11,893 nucleotides of DNA from Bacteroidales bacterium (GCA_017615445.1 JAGAAD010000033.1:1-11893); one strand, 5' to 3'; positions 1-7,627 are shown, numbered from the stretch's first letter. Numbers and translations are program-made. Notes: generated by a model not told the origin, from the sequence alone.

Positions 1-2155
1 GCCCCCGGGCGCCGTCGATCAGACCCTCGTCGCCGCCGGCCGTGTACGAGCGGAGGTAGCGCGAATGGAGCGTCACTGCGCGGTCGCGGCGCACCTGCCG
101 CACTTTGCTGCGGGTGACGAAGCTCTTCCGTCCGTCCTTTTCGGACCATGCCGTCAGCTCGCAGGGCTCGCGAAGCACGAACGGCCCGCAGTAAAGCTGC
201 GGCTCGCCGCCCGCGACCGTGCACCAGATCTCGCCCTCACCGATAATGCTGACGCTCAGCGAGTCGGTGAACATGTCGTTATCCATCACGAACGCAGGGT
301 TGGTGACGATATTTGTCATGCCCGGCAGCGACCGGGCATCTGAGACCGGGCACACGGGATACCGCCCCAGCGAGGCGAGGACATACCAGGCGCTCATCTG
401 GCCGCAATCCTCGTTGCCGCAGAGGCCGTCCGGGGCCGATGAGTAGAGAGTTTCCAGAATCTGGTCCACCCTTGCCTGACGTTTTTCCGGCTTGCCGATG
501 GCATCGTAAAGGTAGGCAATATGGTGGCTGGGCTCGTTGCCGTGGGCATACTGCCCGATCTGGCCGGTTATGTCGGCCTGGGTGCGGCCGGTGGTCTGCT
601 GCGGGGCTTCAAACAGGGCATCCAGCCGGGCCTCAAAGGCCTCCGGACCGCCAAGGGCCTCTATCAGCCCGGGGATGTCCTGCGGCACGAAGAAGCTGTA
701 CTGCCAGGAGTTGGCCTCGGTGTAGTGGTTATTGACTTCGCGCGGGTCGAAAGGGGTGAGCCAGCGGCCGTTGAGGCGTGCGCGCATGAAGCCTGTCTGC
801 GGGTCGAGAACGTTCTTCCAGTATTGCGCGGAAGTCATAAACTCCTCATATTCAGCGAGATGCCCGAGCCTGAGCGCCACCTGCGCCACACACCAGTCGT
901 CGAACGCGTACTCGAGCGTTTTGGACACGCTCTCGTGTTCGTCGTCGGCCAGCACAAGGCCGTTGCGGCGGAAACTGTCCATGCCGAAGGCCGGGTTGTG
1001 CGCGGACGCGACCAGCGCCTCGAACGCGTGCTGATAGTCGAAGCCCTGCAGGCCGCGCGCGATTGCGTCCGCGATCACGGGGGCGCTGTTGTAACCGATC
1101 ATGCAGTTGGTCTCCCAGCCGGAGAGCTCCCAGACTGGCAGCTTGCCCGCTTCGTCGTAGACGGAGAGCATGGTCCGGATGAAGTCCACGGTCCGCTCGG
1201 GCTCGATCTCGGTCAGCAGCGGATGCAGGCCACGGAAGGTGTCCCACAGGGAGAACACGGTATAGCGCTCCCAGCCGTTCGCACGGTGCACCTGCCCGTC
1301 CATGCCGCGGTACTCGCCGTTCGAGTCTGAATAGAGGCTCGGGTGAATCGCCGTGTGGTAAAGCGCGGTGTAGAAACGTGTTTTGTGCTCGCGGTCGCGG
1401 TATGGGCATTTGAGCTTGCGAAGGTAGTGGTTCCAGGCTTTTTCGGTGGATTTGCGCAGGGCCTTCAGAGACTTGGGATAATCGCTCATCAGGTTCGCGC
1501 GCGCGTTCTCCCAGCTGACTGAGGAGATGCCGACACGAATGGTAAGCAGGTTGCCGCTGAATCGAAGCAGGGCTTTGTCGCCCAGCAACTGAGTCTGCGC
1601 GACGGGCTCGGAAAACTCCATATAGAAATGCACCTGCTGGCCTCGGGCCCAGCTGCTGGAAGTGCGGTGGCCGTGGCAGGAATTGCCGTCCACCGCTATC
1701 GAGCAGCTCTCCACGAAATCGCGATGCTTGAGGTCGATGAGGATCTCCGCATTGCCTTGGAAAGTGTATTCGTGAATAGCGCTGCGGCGGCCAGCGGCGA
1801 GCTTCGCCAGGACGCGGGTGTCCTCCAGCCAGACTTCGTAGAAGCCTGGCGAGGCCGATTCGCGCTCGTGGCTGAAGCGGGAAGCCCGGCCGCCCGGCAC
1901 GACGAGTATATCGCACCAGTCGTCACAGCCCGTTCCGCTGAGGTGAGTGTGCGAAAAACCGTAAATCAGGCTGTCAGAATAATGGTAGCCGCTGCAGCCG
2001 TCCCAGTCTCCGGCGTTCGGGCGGGTGTCCGGACTGAGCTGGATCTGGCCGAAGGGATAGACGGCGCCAGGGAAGGTGTGGCCGTGCGCATCCGTGCCCA
2101 CGAAAGGATTGACGAACGGGAGCAGGGAGAGAAGTAGTGCCAGGACCGTCGTCAT
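1..2155 (-). CDS. GH92 family alpha-mannosidase (3' end outside window)
   Basis: This is an exo-acting, calcium-dependent alpha-mannosidase of glycoside hydrolase family 92, which removes mannose from N-glycans or mannans. The frame is open for 718 codons from an ATG at 2155 and runs off the left edge. Family landmarks are VNPFVGTD (15-22), SPDTRP (41-46), ETNCMIGY (348-355), YTEANSW (478-484), HGNEPSHH (538-545) and GNEDCGQMSAW (580-590). From family knowledge, Glu480 or Glu541 and Asp583 are candidates for the catalytic acid and base; I cannot assign them without a structure. Residues about 640-685 look like a chitobiase-type C-terminal domain, and YTAGGDEGLIDG (704-715) looks like the start of an F5/8 type C carbohydrate-binding domain that is cut off. 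The start overlaps the CotH stop as TAATG, so it is translationally coupled. The N-terminus is hydrophobic (residues 4-13) but short and has no Lys or Arg, an unusual signal peptide. The exact linkage cleaved is not determined. Confidence 0.93.
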   Translation of the reverse strand, partial: MTTVLALLLSLLPFVNPFVGTDAHGHTFPGAVYPFGQIQLSPDTRPNAGDWDGCSGYHYSDSLIYGFSHTHLSGTGCDDWCDILVVPGGRASRFSHERESASPGFYEVWLEDTRVLAKLAAGRRSAIHEYTFQGNAEILIDLKHRDFVESCSIAVDGNSCHGHRTSSSWARGQQVHFYMEFSEPVAQTQLLGDKALLRFSGNLLTIRVGISSVSWENARANLMSDYPKSLKALRKSTEKAWNHYLRKLKCPYRDREHKTRFYTALYHTAIHPSLYSDSNGEYRGMDGQVHRANGWERYTVFSLWDTFRGLHPLLTEIEPERTVDFIRTMLSVYDEAGKLPVWELSGWETNCMIGYNSAPVIADAIARGLQGFDYQHAFEALVASAHNPAFGMDSFRRNGLVLADDEHESVSKTLEYAFDDWCVAQVALRLGHLAEYEEFMTSAQYWKNVLDPQTGFMRARLNGRWLTPFDPREVNNHYTEANSWQYSFFVPQDIPGLIEALGGPEAFEARLDALFEAPQQTTGRTQADITGQIGQYAHGNEPSHHIAYLYDAIGKPEKRQARVDQILETLYSSAPDGLCGNEDCGQMSAWYVLASLGRYPVCPVSDARSLPGMTNIVTNPAFVMDNDMFTDSLSVSIIGEGEIWCTVAGGEPQLYCGPFVLREPCELTAWSEKDGRKSFVTRSKVRQVRRDRAVTLHSRYLRSYTAGGDEGLIDGARG

Positions 2156-3555
2156 TATTTATCGAGCCACTTGTTAATGGATTCGGCTTTGACCTTGAAC
2201 CAGTTGTTCGAGCTGTTTTCGAGCAGGCGGTATTCGGAATGATTGCCCCAGGATGCCGGGACATCTTTCAGAGTCATATCTTCTCCCGTGTCGTTGGACA
2301 CATAATCGGCGAACAGCTTCTGCCAGGTCCTGATTCTTTCGGCGCTGGCCGTCTGGCCGGTCCATGGATTGTCAGCGGTGGAGAAATCCCTCAGGTATTC
2401 CGTGTACTTCGCGCGGAATTCGCTGACACTGAGCACCTTGGCGATGAAAGGCTGGTCGTCCGAGCCCCAGTGATAGGGATCCTGACGGCCGGAATCGTTC
2501 TGCACTCCCACATTGTGCGAAGTGCCGAGAGTGTTGTCCAGGTCGTAGGGCAGCATGAACACTTTGTAATTCTCCATGTCGCGGCTGTTGAAATAGAGAT
2601 AAAAGTTGTTCATGTTGTTCCAGTAGTCGTCCCAGTGCCCGATGGCGACATAGACCGCGTACATTTTCAGGAGAAGGTCCACGTCGCATACCTTATTGAG
2701 CCATTCCTTGAGTTCGTCTCCCTGAAGACGGTTCAGCTTGCTGATGAATCCCAACAGCTGGGATTTGGCATTTGCGAAGTCTGACAGCTCTCCGTTTTTC
2801 AGCTCATACGGGTAGGACTTGGAGAGATTGTTGTCATAGTGGAAACGCCAGCTGTCCGTGCCCTTCAGGTTTGCCCCCCAGGCGCACTTCCACAGCCAGC
2901 CGTCTGCAGAGCCGAACTGCTCCTGACGCCTCTTCACATAGCGCATGTCTATCGATTCTATCATCAGATAGACTCCGTAATAGACCGGGTCGTCCGCGCC
3001 GATTTTGAAATTCAGCCTGCACCACGAAGTCATCGGCGCTGTCCAAACCCCATACCTCGAGAGCAGATCGTAGGAGTAATGCTCCCTGACGTAAGTGGCG
3101 TCGTCTTTTGCGTATTTGAGGTTGATCCTTCGGATGCCGTCGAAACTGCCCTCTTCGGAGAACTTCCTGCAGTTCAGGCCGAAATGCACACGGCGCCAGT
3201 GCGGATCCTTTGTTTTATGTTCTTCTCCCTTCCATCCTTCCGGCCGGCGGCGGGATGTGTTTCCCTTAAGCCTCAACCCCACGTTCTTCACCGTGAGGGT
3301 TTCGTCGTCCCTTTCGAAACGGACTTCGTCGCATCTCACATACTCCGGGGTGTGGTCGTCCGCATCGTATTTCTCGAGCAGACTGTTCCACTCGTCCAGA
3401 CTTATTTTGATGTTGATTTCCGGGAGCTTGGTCTCGTCAAATATGGACTGCGCTTCTTCGTAAGTCCCTTTCTTCTCTTCCGGCTTCACGATCACCTTCT
3501 CCACTTCGCAGGAAATGAAGAGCAGAAGCAGCGGAAGGAAGCGGACTAATCTCAC
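2155..3555 (-). CDS. CotH-type kinase lipoprotein
   Basis: This protein of 466 residues belongs to the CotH family, atypical secreted protein kinases first known from Bacillus spore coats and common as lipoproteins in Bacteroidota. Residues 1-16 form a lipoprotein signal (hydrophobic run, then FISC with Cys16), so it should be anchored in the envelope. Family motifs occur in order: LRLKGNTSRR (94-103), RINLK (143-147), VREHYSYDLL (156-165), YGVYLMIE (193-200), HWDDYWNNMNNFYLYF (307-322) and FMLPYDLDNTLG (333-344). The Asp and Asn of the HWDD...NN block and the DLD of the last block match the metal- and nucleotide-binding residues of active CotH kinases, so activity is plausible. The start is GTG at 3555, inside a 4-base GTGA overlap with the SGNH gene upstream, and the stop shares a base with the GH92 start. 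The substrate is unknown; it may be a surface protein or a glycan-linked group. Confidence 0.9.
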   Translation of the reverse strand: MRLVRFLPLLLLFISCEVEKVIVKPEEKKGTYEEAQSIFDETKLPEINIKISLDEWNSLLEKYDADDHTPEYVRCDEVRFERDDETLTVKNVGLRLKGNTSRRRPEGWKGEEHKTKDPHWRRVHFGLNCRKFSEEGSFDGIRRINLKYAKDDATYVREHYSYDLLSRYGVWTAPMTSWCRLNFKIGADDPVYYGVYLMIESIDMRYVKRRQEQFGSADGWLWKCAWGANLKGTDSWRFHYDNNLSKSYPYELKNGELSDFANAKSQLLGFISKLNRLQGDELKEWLNKVCDVDLLLKMYAVYVAIGHWDDYWNNMNNFYLYFNSRDMENYKVFMLPYDLDNTLGTSHNVGVQNDSGRQDPYHWGSDDQPFIAKVLSVSEFRAKYTEYLRDFSTADNPWTGQTASAERIRTWQKLFADYVSNDTGEDMTLKDVPASWGNHSEYRLLENSSNNWFKVKAESINKWLDK

Positions 3556-4523
3556 AGATCGGCGTCTTTAAGGAGTTCTTCCAGCACGGGCTGGACCAGC
3601 TTGTCCATCTCCTGGAATCCTGCCAGGGCGGGATGCACTCCGTCATAGGCGTAGGGCTCCGGGAAGCCGCCGTCTTCGGCCACGAACGGGGTATAGTAAT
3701 CTATGAAGGGATAACCGCGCTCCTCGCACCAGGCCTTAATCAGCGCATTGGCCTCCTGAATGTGTCCGACGATTGTCACTCCGGACTTAGAGGGCTTCCA
3801 GTCGTCTGCCCACCACCAGAATTTGTTGGCGGGAGTCAGGGAGCCCACGACCACCTTGATCTTGGCCTCCTCGGCCATGTCGGCCATCTTCTCGATATTG
3901 GCCAGGATCGCGCTGCTTTCCACATAATAGCCGTCGTTCTCGGCCACGTCGTTGATACCGCACATTATGTGCACGACATACGGGTCGTTGCCCACCACAT
4001 CCTTCTTGAAACGGCCGGCGATGGTCCTGGAAGTCTGCCCGTCTATTCCCTTGCCCATGTAGCCGTGGGACATGAAGAACGAAGCGTCTGTCTCCGGCCA
4101 GAGCCTGGTGATCGAATCGCCTATGAACACTGCCTTGCGGGTGTGCTTCACCGGCGGGGTCGGCGGAGTGGGAGGCGCTGCCTTGAGGGTGTTGAATTCC
4201 ACGGACAGCCAGTCCGAAACCTGCCCGTCATTTTCGCTGCGGACCTTGAAAACCAGGGGCGAGTTATCCGGCAGGCCGGTGGCGACCACATTGCACACTT
4301 CCACCGTGCCCTCGGTGCTGAAACCTTCGCCCTCCACAGTCCAGCGGTAGAGCTTCGCCGCTTCCACATAGTTCCAGCGGACGGATATTGAAGAATCAGT
4401 CACGCTCTGGACTTGCAGCCCGGCCGGTTTGGCAAGGGGCTTGACCTCCGCCTCCGGTTTCTCCGTGCAGGCTGCCAGCGCGAAGCATGCTATAAAGAAG
4501 ATACTTGCCAGTCTTTTGATCAT
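3552..4523 (-). CDS. SGNH/GDSL hydrolase lipoprotein with fibronectin type III domain
   Basis: This 323-residue lipoprotein has three parts: a signal ending LAAC (Cys19), a fibronectin type III-like domain (about 32-114), and a Pro/Thr linker (PPTPPTPP, 117-124) followed by an SGNH hydrolase domain (about 129-320). The four SGNH blocks are visible: GDSIT with nucleophile Ser137, a block II Gly (GIDGQTS, 159-165), GIND with Asn191, and DGVHP with Asp294 and His297. Such enzymes are usually carbohydrate O-acetylesterases, platelet-activating-factor-type esterases or lipases. The mannosidase in the same operon makes glycan de-esterification the best guess, but the substrate is not shown by the sequence. 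It is the first gene of the leftward operon and overlaps the CotH gene by 4 bases. The start is the ATG directly before the signal peptide, 19 bases downstream of a candidate -7 box. Confidence 0.92.
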   Translation of the reverse strand: MIKRLASIFFIACFALAACTEKPEAEVKPLAKPAGLQVQSVTDSSISVRWNYVEAAKLYRWTVEGEGFSTEGTVEVCNVVATGLPDNSPLVFKVRSENDGQVSDWLSVEFNTLKAAPPTPPTPPVKHTRKAVFIGDSITRLWPETDASFFMSHGYMGKGIDGQTSRTIAGRFKKDVVGNDPYVVHIMCGINDVAENDGYYVESSAILANIEKMADMAEEAKIKVVVGSLTPANKFWWWADDWKPSKSGVTIVGHIQEANALIKAWCEERGYPFIDYYTPFVAEDGGFPEPYAYDGVHPALAGFQEMDKLVQPVLEELLKDADL

Positions 4524-4542
4524 ACTGTTCCGGTTATTGATG

Positions 4543-4550
4543 TAAAGTTA
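4543..4550 (-). promoter_or_regulatory. Candidate -7 box for the SGNH-CotH-GH92 operon
   Basis: On the minus strand this reads TAACTTTA, one mismatch from the Bacteroides -7 consensus TAnnTTTG. The SGNH start codon follows after 19 bases. A TTG lies upstream at 4577-4575, but the 24-base gap is longer than the usual 19-21. This is the only non-coding space upstream of the operon, so a promoter is expected here. Confidence 0.4.
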
Positions 4551-4562
4551 CCTATTTTTTCC

Positions 4563-4570
4563 TATCTTCG
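4563..4570 (+). promoter_or_regulatory. Candidate -7 box for the lyase/outer-membrane gene pair
   Basis: TATCTTCG matches the Bacteroides -7 consensus TAnnTTTG with one mismatch and lies 27 bases before the lyase ATG. A possible -33 TTG at 4537-4539 is 23 bases away, slightly long. The 74-base gap 4524-4597 between divergent genes must hold promoters for both directions, and the two -7 boxes in it are only 12 bases apart. Confidence 0.45.
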
Positions 4571-4597
4571 TATTCAAGTAGTGTAAACCAATCCATT

Positions 4598-6046
4598 ATG
4601 GCAGTCAAATTCTACAAACCCGAGAATCAGGTTCCCCTCGAGATGCACAAAGTGCGCGTGGTCCAGAAGCTCACTCTTCTCCCCGTGGAGGAACGCCTCA
4701 AACATATTCAGGAAGCGGGAAACAACACTTTCCTTCTGCAGAACCGCGACATCTATCTCGATATGATCACTGACTCCGGAGTGAACGGAATGTCAGACAG
4801 GCAGGTGGCGGCGATGAGCATCGCGGACGACTCCTACGCCGGCAGCGAGACCTTCAACCGCGTGAAAGCGGCCGTGAAGGAAGTGTTCGGCACGGAGAAC
4901 GTCCTGCCGGCCCACCAGGGCCGCGCGGCGGAGAACATCCTCGCCGAAGCCTATGTCAAGCCGGGCATGTACGCCCTCATGAACTTCCACTTCACCACCA
5001 CCAAGGCCCACATCACCCGCCTGGGCGGCGAAGTGATCGAGCTCGTGGACAAGAAGGGCCTCATCCCCCAGAGCGACGACCCGTTCAAGGGCGACTTCGA
5101 CCTCAAGCTCCTGCGCAAGACCATCAAGGACCTCGGCCCGGAGAAGGTCGCGTTCGTGCGCGTGGAGGCCGGAACAAACCTGATCGGCGGCCAGCCAGTC
5201 TCCCTCGAGAACATGCTCGCCGTCACGGACATCTGCCATGAATTCGGAGTGAAGAGCGTGCTGGACGCATCGCTCCTGCAGGACAACGTCTACTTCATGA
5301 AAGTGCGCGAGCCTCGCTGCAAGTTCATGACCACGAAAGAGATCTACCACACCCTGGCGGACCGCTTCGACATAATCTACTTCAGCGCACGCAAGCTCGG
5401 CTTCTCCCGCGGAGGCATCATCACGGCGCACGACAAGAAGTACACGGACGAGATGATGGAATTCGTGCCGCTCTACGAAGGTTTCCTGACCTACGGCGGT
5501 ATGGAAGTCCGCTCGATGGAAGCAATGGCCGAGGGCCTCTACGAATCGCTGGACATGGAGTACATCAGCCAGGGACCGGAGTTCATCGCCTACCTCGTGA
5601 AGGAGCTGGACGACTACGGAGTGCCGGTCATCAAGCCAGCCGGCGGCCTCGGAGCGCACCTCAACTGCTCGGAGATAGTGCCGAAACTCCCGCACAACCA
5701 GTATCCAGCCGCCGCTGTGGGCGCTGCAATCTACATAGCCGGCGGCATACGCGGAATGGAGCGCGGCACCGTCAGCGAGCAGCGCGAGCCGGACGGCACC
5801 GAGCGCTATGCCGAGATGGAGCTCCTGCGCCTCGCCATGCCCCGCCGCGTGTTCACCCTCTCGCAGGTCAAGTACTGCGCGGACCGCGTGAAATGGGTCT
5901 GGGACAACCGCGAGATGATAGGCGGCCTGCAATGGACATATGAACCGAAGGTCCTCCGCTTCTTCTTCGGCCGCATGGCCGAGATCGGCTACTGGCAGGA
6001 AGACCTCGTTAAAAAATTCCGCGCCGACTTCGGCGATTCACTGTAA
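4598..6046 (+). CDS. Tyrosine phenol-lyase/tryptophanase family PLP enzyme, divergent
   Basis: The 482-residue product belongs to the PLP-dependent beta-eliminating lyases (tryptophanase, tyrosine phenol-lyase), which split aromatic amino acids into the aromatic compound, pyruvate and ammonia. It aligns without gaps over long stretches with tyrosine phenol-lyase as I recall that sequence: SYAGS with Tyr80, HQGRAAEN with Arg109, FTTT (132-135), TNLIGGQPVS with Asn194, Asp223, Lys266 as the PLP lysine, IRGMERG with Arg385, PRRV (415-418) and LRFFF with Phe455. The FTTT block has Thr where tryptophanases have Asp, so specificity residues favour the phenol-lyase side. Several near-invariant residues differ: the PLP-contacting Arg is Leu226, the usual KKD is RKL (265-267), and GGHA is GGLG (349-352). 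It is about 26 residues longer than tyrosine phenol-lyase, mostly at the two ends. Family membership is certain; the reaction is not. The gene is coupled to the next one by TAATG. Confidence 0.85.
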   Translation: MAVKFYKPENQVPLEMHKVRVVQKLTLLPVEERLKHIQEAGNNTFLLQNRDIYLDMITDSGVNGMSDRQVAAMSIADDSYAGSETFNRVKAAVKEVFGTENVLPAHQGRAAENILAEAYVKPGMYALMNFHFTTTKAHITRLGGEVIELVDKKGLIPQSDDPFKGDFDLKLLRKTIKDLGPEKVAFVRVEAGTNLIGGQPVSLENMLAVTDICHEFGVKSVLDASLLQDNVYFMKVREPRCKFMTTKEIYHTLADRFDIIYFSARKLGFSRGGIITAHDKKYTDEMMEFVPLYEGFLTYGGMEVRSMEAMAEGLYESLDMEYISQGPEFIAYLVKELDDYGVPVIKPAGGLGAHLNCSEIVPKLPHNQYPAAAVGAAIYIAGGIRGMERGTVSEQREPDGTERYAEMELLRLAMPRRVFTLSQVKYCADRVKWVWDNREMIGGLQWTYEPKVLRFFFGRMAEIGYWQEDLVKKFRADFGDSL

Positions 6047-6570
6047 TGAAACGATTTTTGATAATTTGTGCGCTGCTGATTTGCGGCGCCGGACTGCGGG
6101 CACAAGATGCCAAGGTCGCATCTGGCCATTCGATTTCCGCAAGTATCGTGGGATTCGAGTATGGCTATGAGCATGCTATGGGAGACAACTGGTCAATGAT
6201 TTTCCGGGCAGGACTGCCTCCCGTTCTAAGTTCTTATATCCGTTATACGGATTCTAATGGACAGGCCAATGTCACGGCTCAGTTCAATGCCATGCCCGCC
6301 CTAACGGTGGAGCCGCGGCTCTACACCACTCTCAACCGCAGGGTAAGACTCGGGAAAAGCACTGTCAACAATAGTTCTGATTTCCTCAGTCTGAGGACAA
6401 TAGTCTACACTTCCGACTTTGGCTCATACTACATCACGGCTATTCCGATGTATGGTTTCCGCCGCGGTAGCGAACACTGGTTCCGCGAGTACACCCTAGG
6501 TGCGGCCTTCCACACCATCAAGCCGGGTTTCCTTCCCCATTTCAATTTCAGAATAGGGTATTCGTTCTAG
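6046..6570 (+). CDS. Small predicted outer-membrane beta-barrel protein
   Basis: I do not recognise a named family in this 174-residue protein. It has a clear Sec signal peptide (MKRF, then a hydrophobic stretch, with likely cleavage after LRAQ at residue 20). The mature part consists of alternating-residue stretches typical of beta strands, rich in Tyr, Phe and Gly, with Arg in turns, and it ends in FNFRIGYSF. A C-terminal aromatic after such a strand is the usual insertion signal of outer-membrane barrels. At this size an eight-stranded barrel is plausible. The ATG shares its A with the lyase stop codon, so translation is probably coupled, although a functional link to the lyase is unproven. 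Base composition is clearly less GC-rich than in the lyase gene. The stop codon overlaps that of the convergent epimerase gene in a CTAG. Confidence 0.75.
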   Translation: MKRFLIICALLICGAGLRAQDAKVASGHSISASIVGFEYGYEHAMGDNWSMIFRAGLPPVLSSYIRYTDSNGQANVTAQFNAMPALTVEPRLYTTLNRRVRLGKSTVNNSSDFLSLRTIVYTSDFGSYYITAIPMYGFRRGSEHWFREYTLGAAFHTIKPGFLPHFNFRIGYSF

Positions 6571-7613
6571 CGGGTGCTGTTAACCCCGAACCTGTAGATG
6601 CAGGTCTGCGTGTAAGTTTCGCCTGGTCTGAGAATGATATCGGTGAAATTCGGATGGTTGACTGCATCCGGATATTTCTGTGTCTCAAGGGCAAGCGAGG
6701 TGCGGTACAGGTCGCCGGTAAAGAAATTACCGCTGTAGAACTGCAAACCGGGCTGGTCTGAGAGCACTTCGATGAAGCGGCCGGAAACCGGATCCTGCAC
6801 CTTGCACACCAGCTCGACTCCTTCTGCGGTCTTGTCTATGCACCAGTTGTGGTCATAGCCGCGGGCGTTGATGAGCTGCTGATCATTGAGGCCGATGCGC
6901 TCGCCAATCAGGTGAGGCTCGCGGAAATCGAAGGGAGTCCCTTCCACCGGGGCAATCTCGCCGGTAGGGATGCTCTCGGCGTCGATAGGCAGATAGTGCG
7001 AAGCGTTGATCTGCATCTGGTACTCTTCCACACGGCCTTTTCCGTCTCCGCGAAGGCAGAAGAAGGGATGGTGGGTCAGGTTGACGGGCGCCGCCTTGTC
7101 CGTGGTGACATTATACCTGATGATGAACTCGTTATTAGAGTTGACCTCATAGGTCATATGAATGTCCAGATTTGCGCAAAAGCCTTCGATACCTTCCAGA
7201 TAGTAGAGGTGGAAGACAAGGCTGGAGTCCGTGCGCTCGTGGACTGCCCAAAACAGGTTGTCCAGTCCCTTGAATCCGCCGTGCAAAGTGTTGTGGCCGT
7301 TGTCATTTGCGGGGGTGTGGTAGACGACTCCGTCCAACTCGAACTGTGCGTCTCCAATCCTATTCGCGACCGGCCCCACGCACGCGCCGAGGAAACGTTC
7401 GCCCTGGGGGTTAATGTATTCCTTCGCCGTTTTGTGGCCAATGACTATATTCTGCAAATTCCCGTCGCGGTCCGGCGCGGTGATGGACATTACGCGCGCA
7501 CCGAAATCTGTAACTTTCATAGTGAGGTCTCCAGCCTCAAGTGTGTAGACCTTCGGGATTCTCTGGCAGGAAACAAGCGCCAGCAAAGCAGCAAGAATCA
7601 AAAACCGTTTCAT
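6567..7613 (-). CDS. galM: Aldose 1-epimerase (mutarotase), lipoprotein form
   Basis: Aldose 1-epimerase interconverts alpha and beta anomers of galactose, glucose and related sugars and feeds the Leloir pathway. The 348-residue product shows the GalM pattern: NRI with Arg85, NTLHGG with His111, NLTHHPFF with His182 as the likely catalytic acid, GYDHNW with Asp254, and LALETQ with Glu310 as the likely catalytic base. The N-terminus (MKRFLILAALLALVSC) is a lipoprotein signal with Cys16, so the enzyme is exported and acts in the periplasm or at the outer membrane, as is common in Bacteroidota. I chose the ATG at 7613 because it opens the signal peptide; an in-frame ATG at 7658 would add 15 polar and aromatic residues in front and lies upstream of the -7 box. 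The gene is transcribed alone, towards the plus-strand barrel gene. No galactose genes are adjacent. Confidence 0.92.
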   Translation of the reverse strand: MKRFLILAALLALVSCQRIPKVYTLEAGDLTMKVTDFGARVMSITAPDRDGNLQNIVIGHKTAKEYINPQGERFLGACVGPVANRIGDAQFELDGVVYHTPANDNGHNTLHGGFKGLDNLFWAVHERTDSSLVFHLYYLEGIEGFCANLDIHMTYEVNSNNEFIIRYNVTTDKAAPVNLTHHPFFCLRGDGKGRVEEYQMQINASHYLPIDAESIPTGEIAPVEGTPFDFREPHLIGERIGLNDQQLINARGYDHNWCIDKTAEGVELVCKVQDPVSGRFIEVLSDQPGLQFYSGNFFTGDLYRTSLALETQKYPDAVNHPNFTDIILRPGETYTQTCIYRFGVNSTR

Positions 7614-7619
7614 ATTACT

Positions 7620-7627
7620 CAAAGTTA
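7620..7627 (-). promoter_or_regulatory. -7 box directly before galM
   Basis: The minus strand reads TAACTTTG, a full match to TAnnTTTG. Only six bases separate it from the galM ATG at 7613, so a transcript started from this box would have almost no 5' leader. No clear -33 TTG is present at the expected distance, which lowers confidence. Confidence 0.5.

Noticed and set aside
521..1330. Open frame of 269 codons on the plus strand, and a 354-codon frame at 852-1916 on the minus strand
   Set aside because: Both are shadows of the GH92 gene in other frames. The GH92 frame itself carries all family motifs and stays open for 718 codons.
3633..4391. Open frame of 252 codons opposite the SGNH hydrolase gene
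   Set aside because: Antisense to a complete catalytic domain; its composition is rich in His, Gly and Val with no recognisable feature.
4793..5932. Long open frame of 379 codons on the minus strand, opposite the lyase gene
   Set aside because: Its product is a low-complexity mix of His, Val, Glu, Leu and Ala with no motif, as expected opposite a GC-rich gene with strong third-position bias; the plus-strand lyase is unmistakable.
4598..6046. Simple annotation of the lyase as tryptophanase (tnaA)
   Set aside because: The FTTT block and the SMERG-like segment fit tyrosine phenol-lyase better, and key PLP contacts are altered, so a specific symbol is not justified.
6571..6590. Possible terminator hairpin just past the barrel gene stop
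   Set aside because: Only a CGGG/CCCG stem of four pairs without a following T-run, inside the galM coding sequence.
6046..7613. Similar N-termini (MKRFLI...) of the barrel protein and GalM as a sign of duplication
   Set aside because: The similarity is limited to the signal peptide, where such sequences recur by chance; the mature proteins are unrelated.
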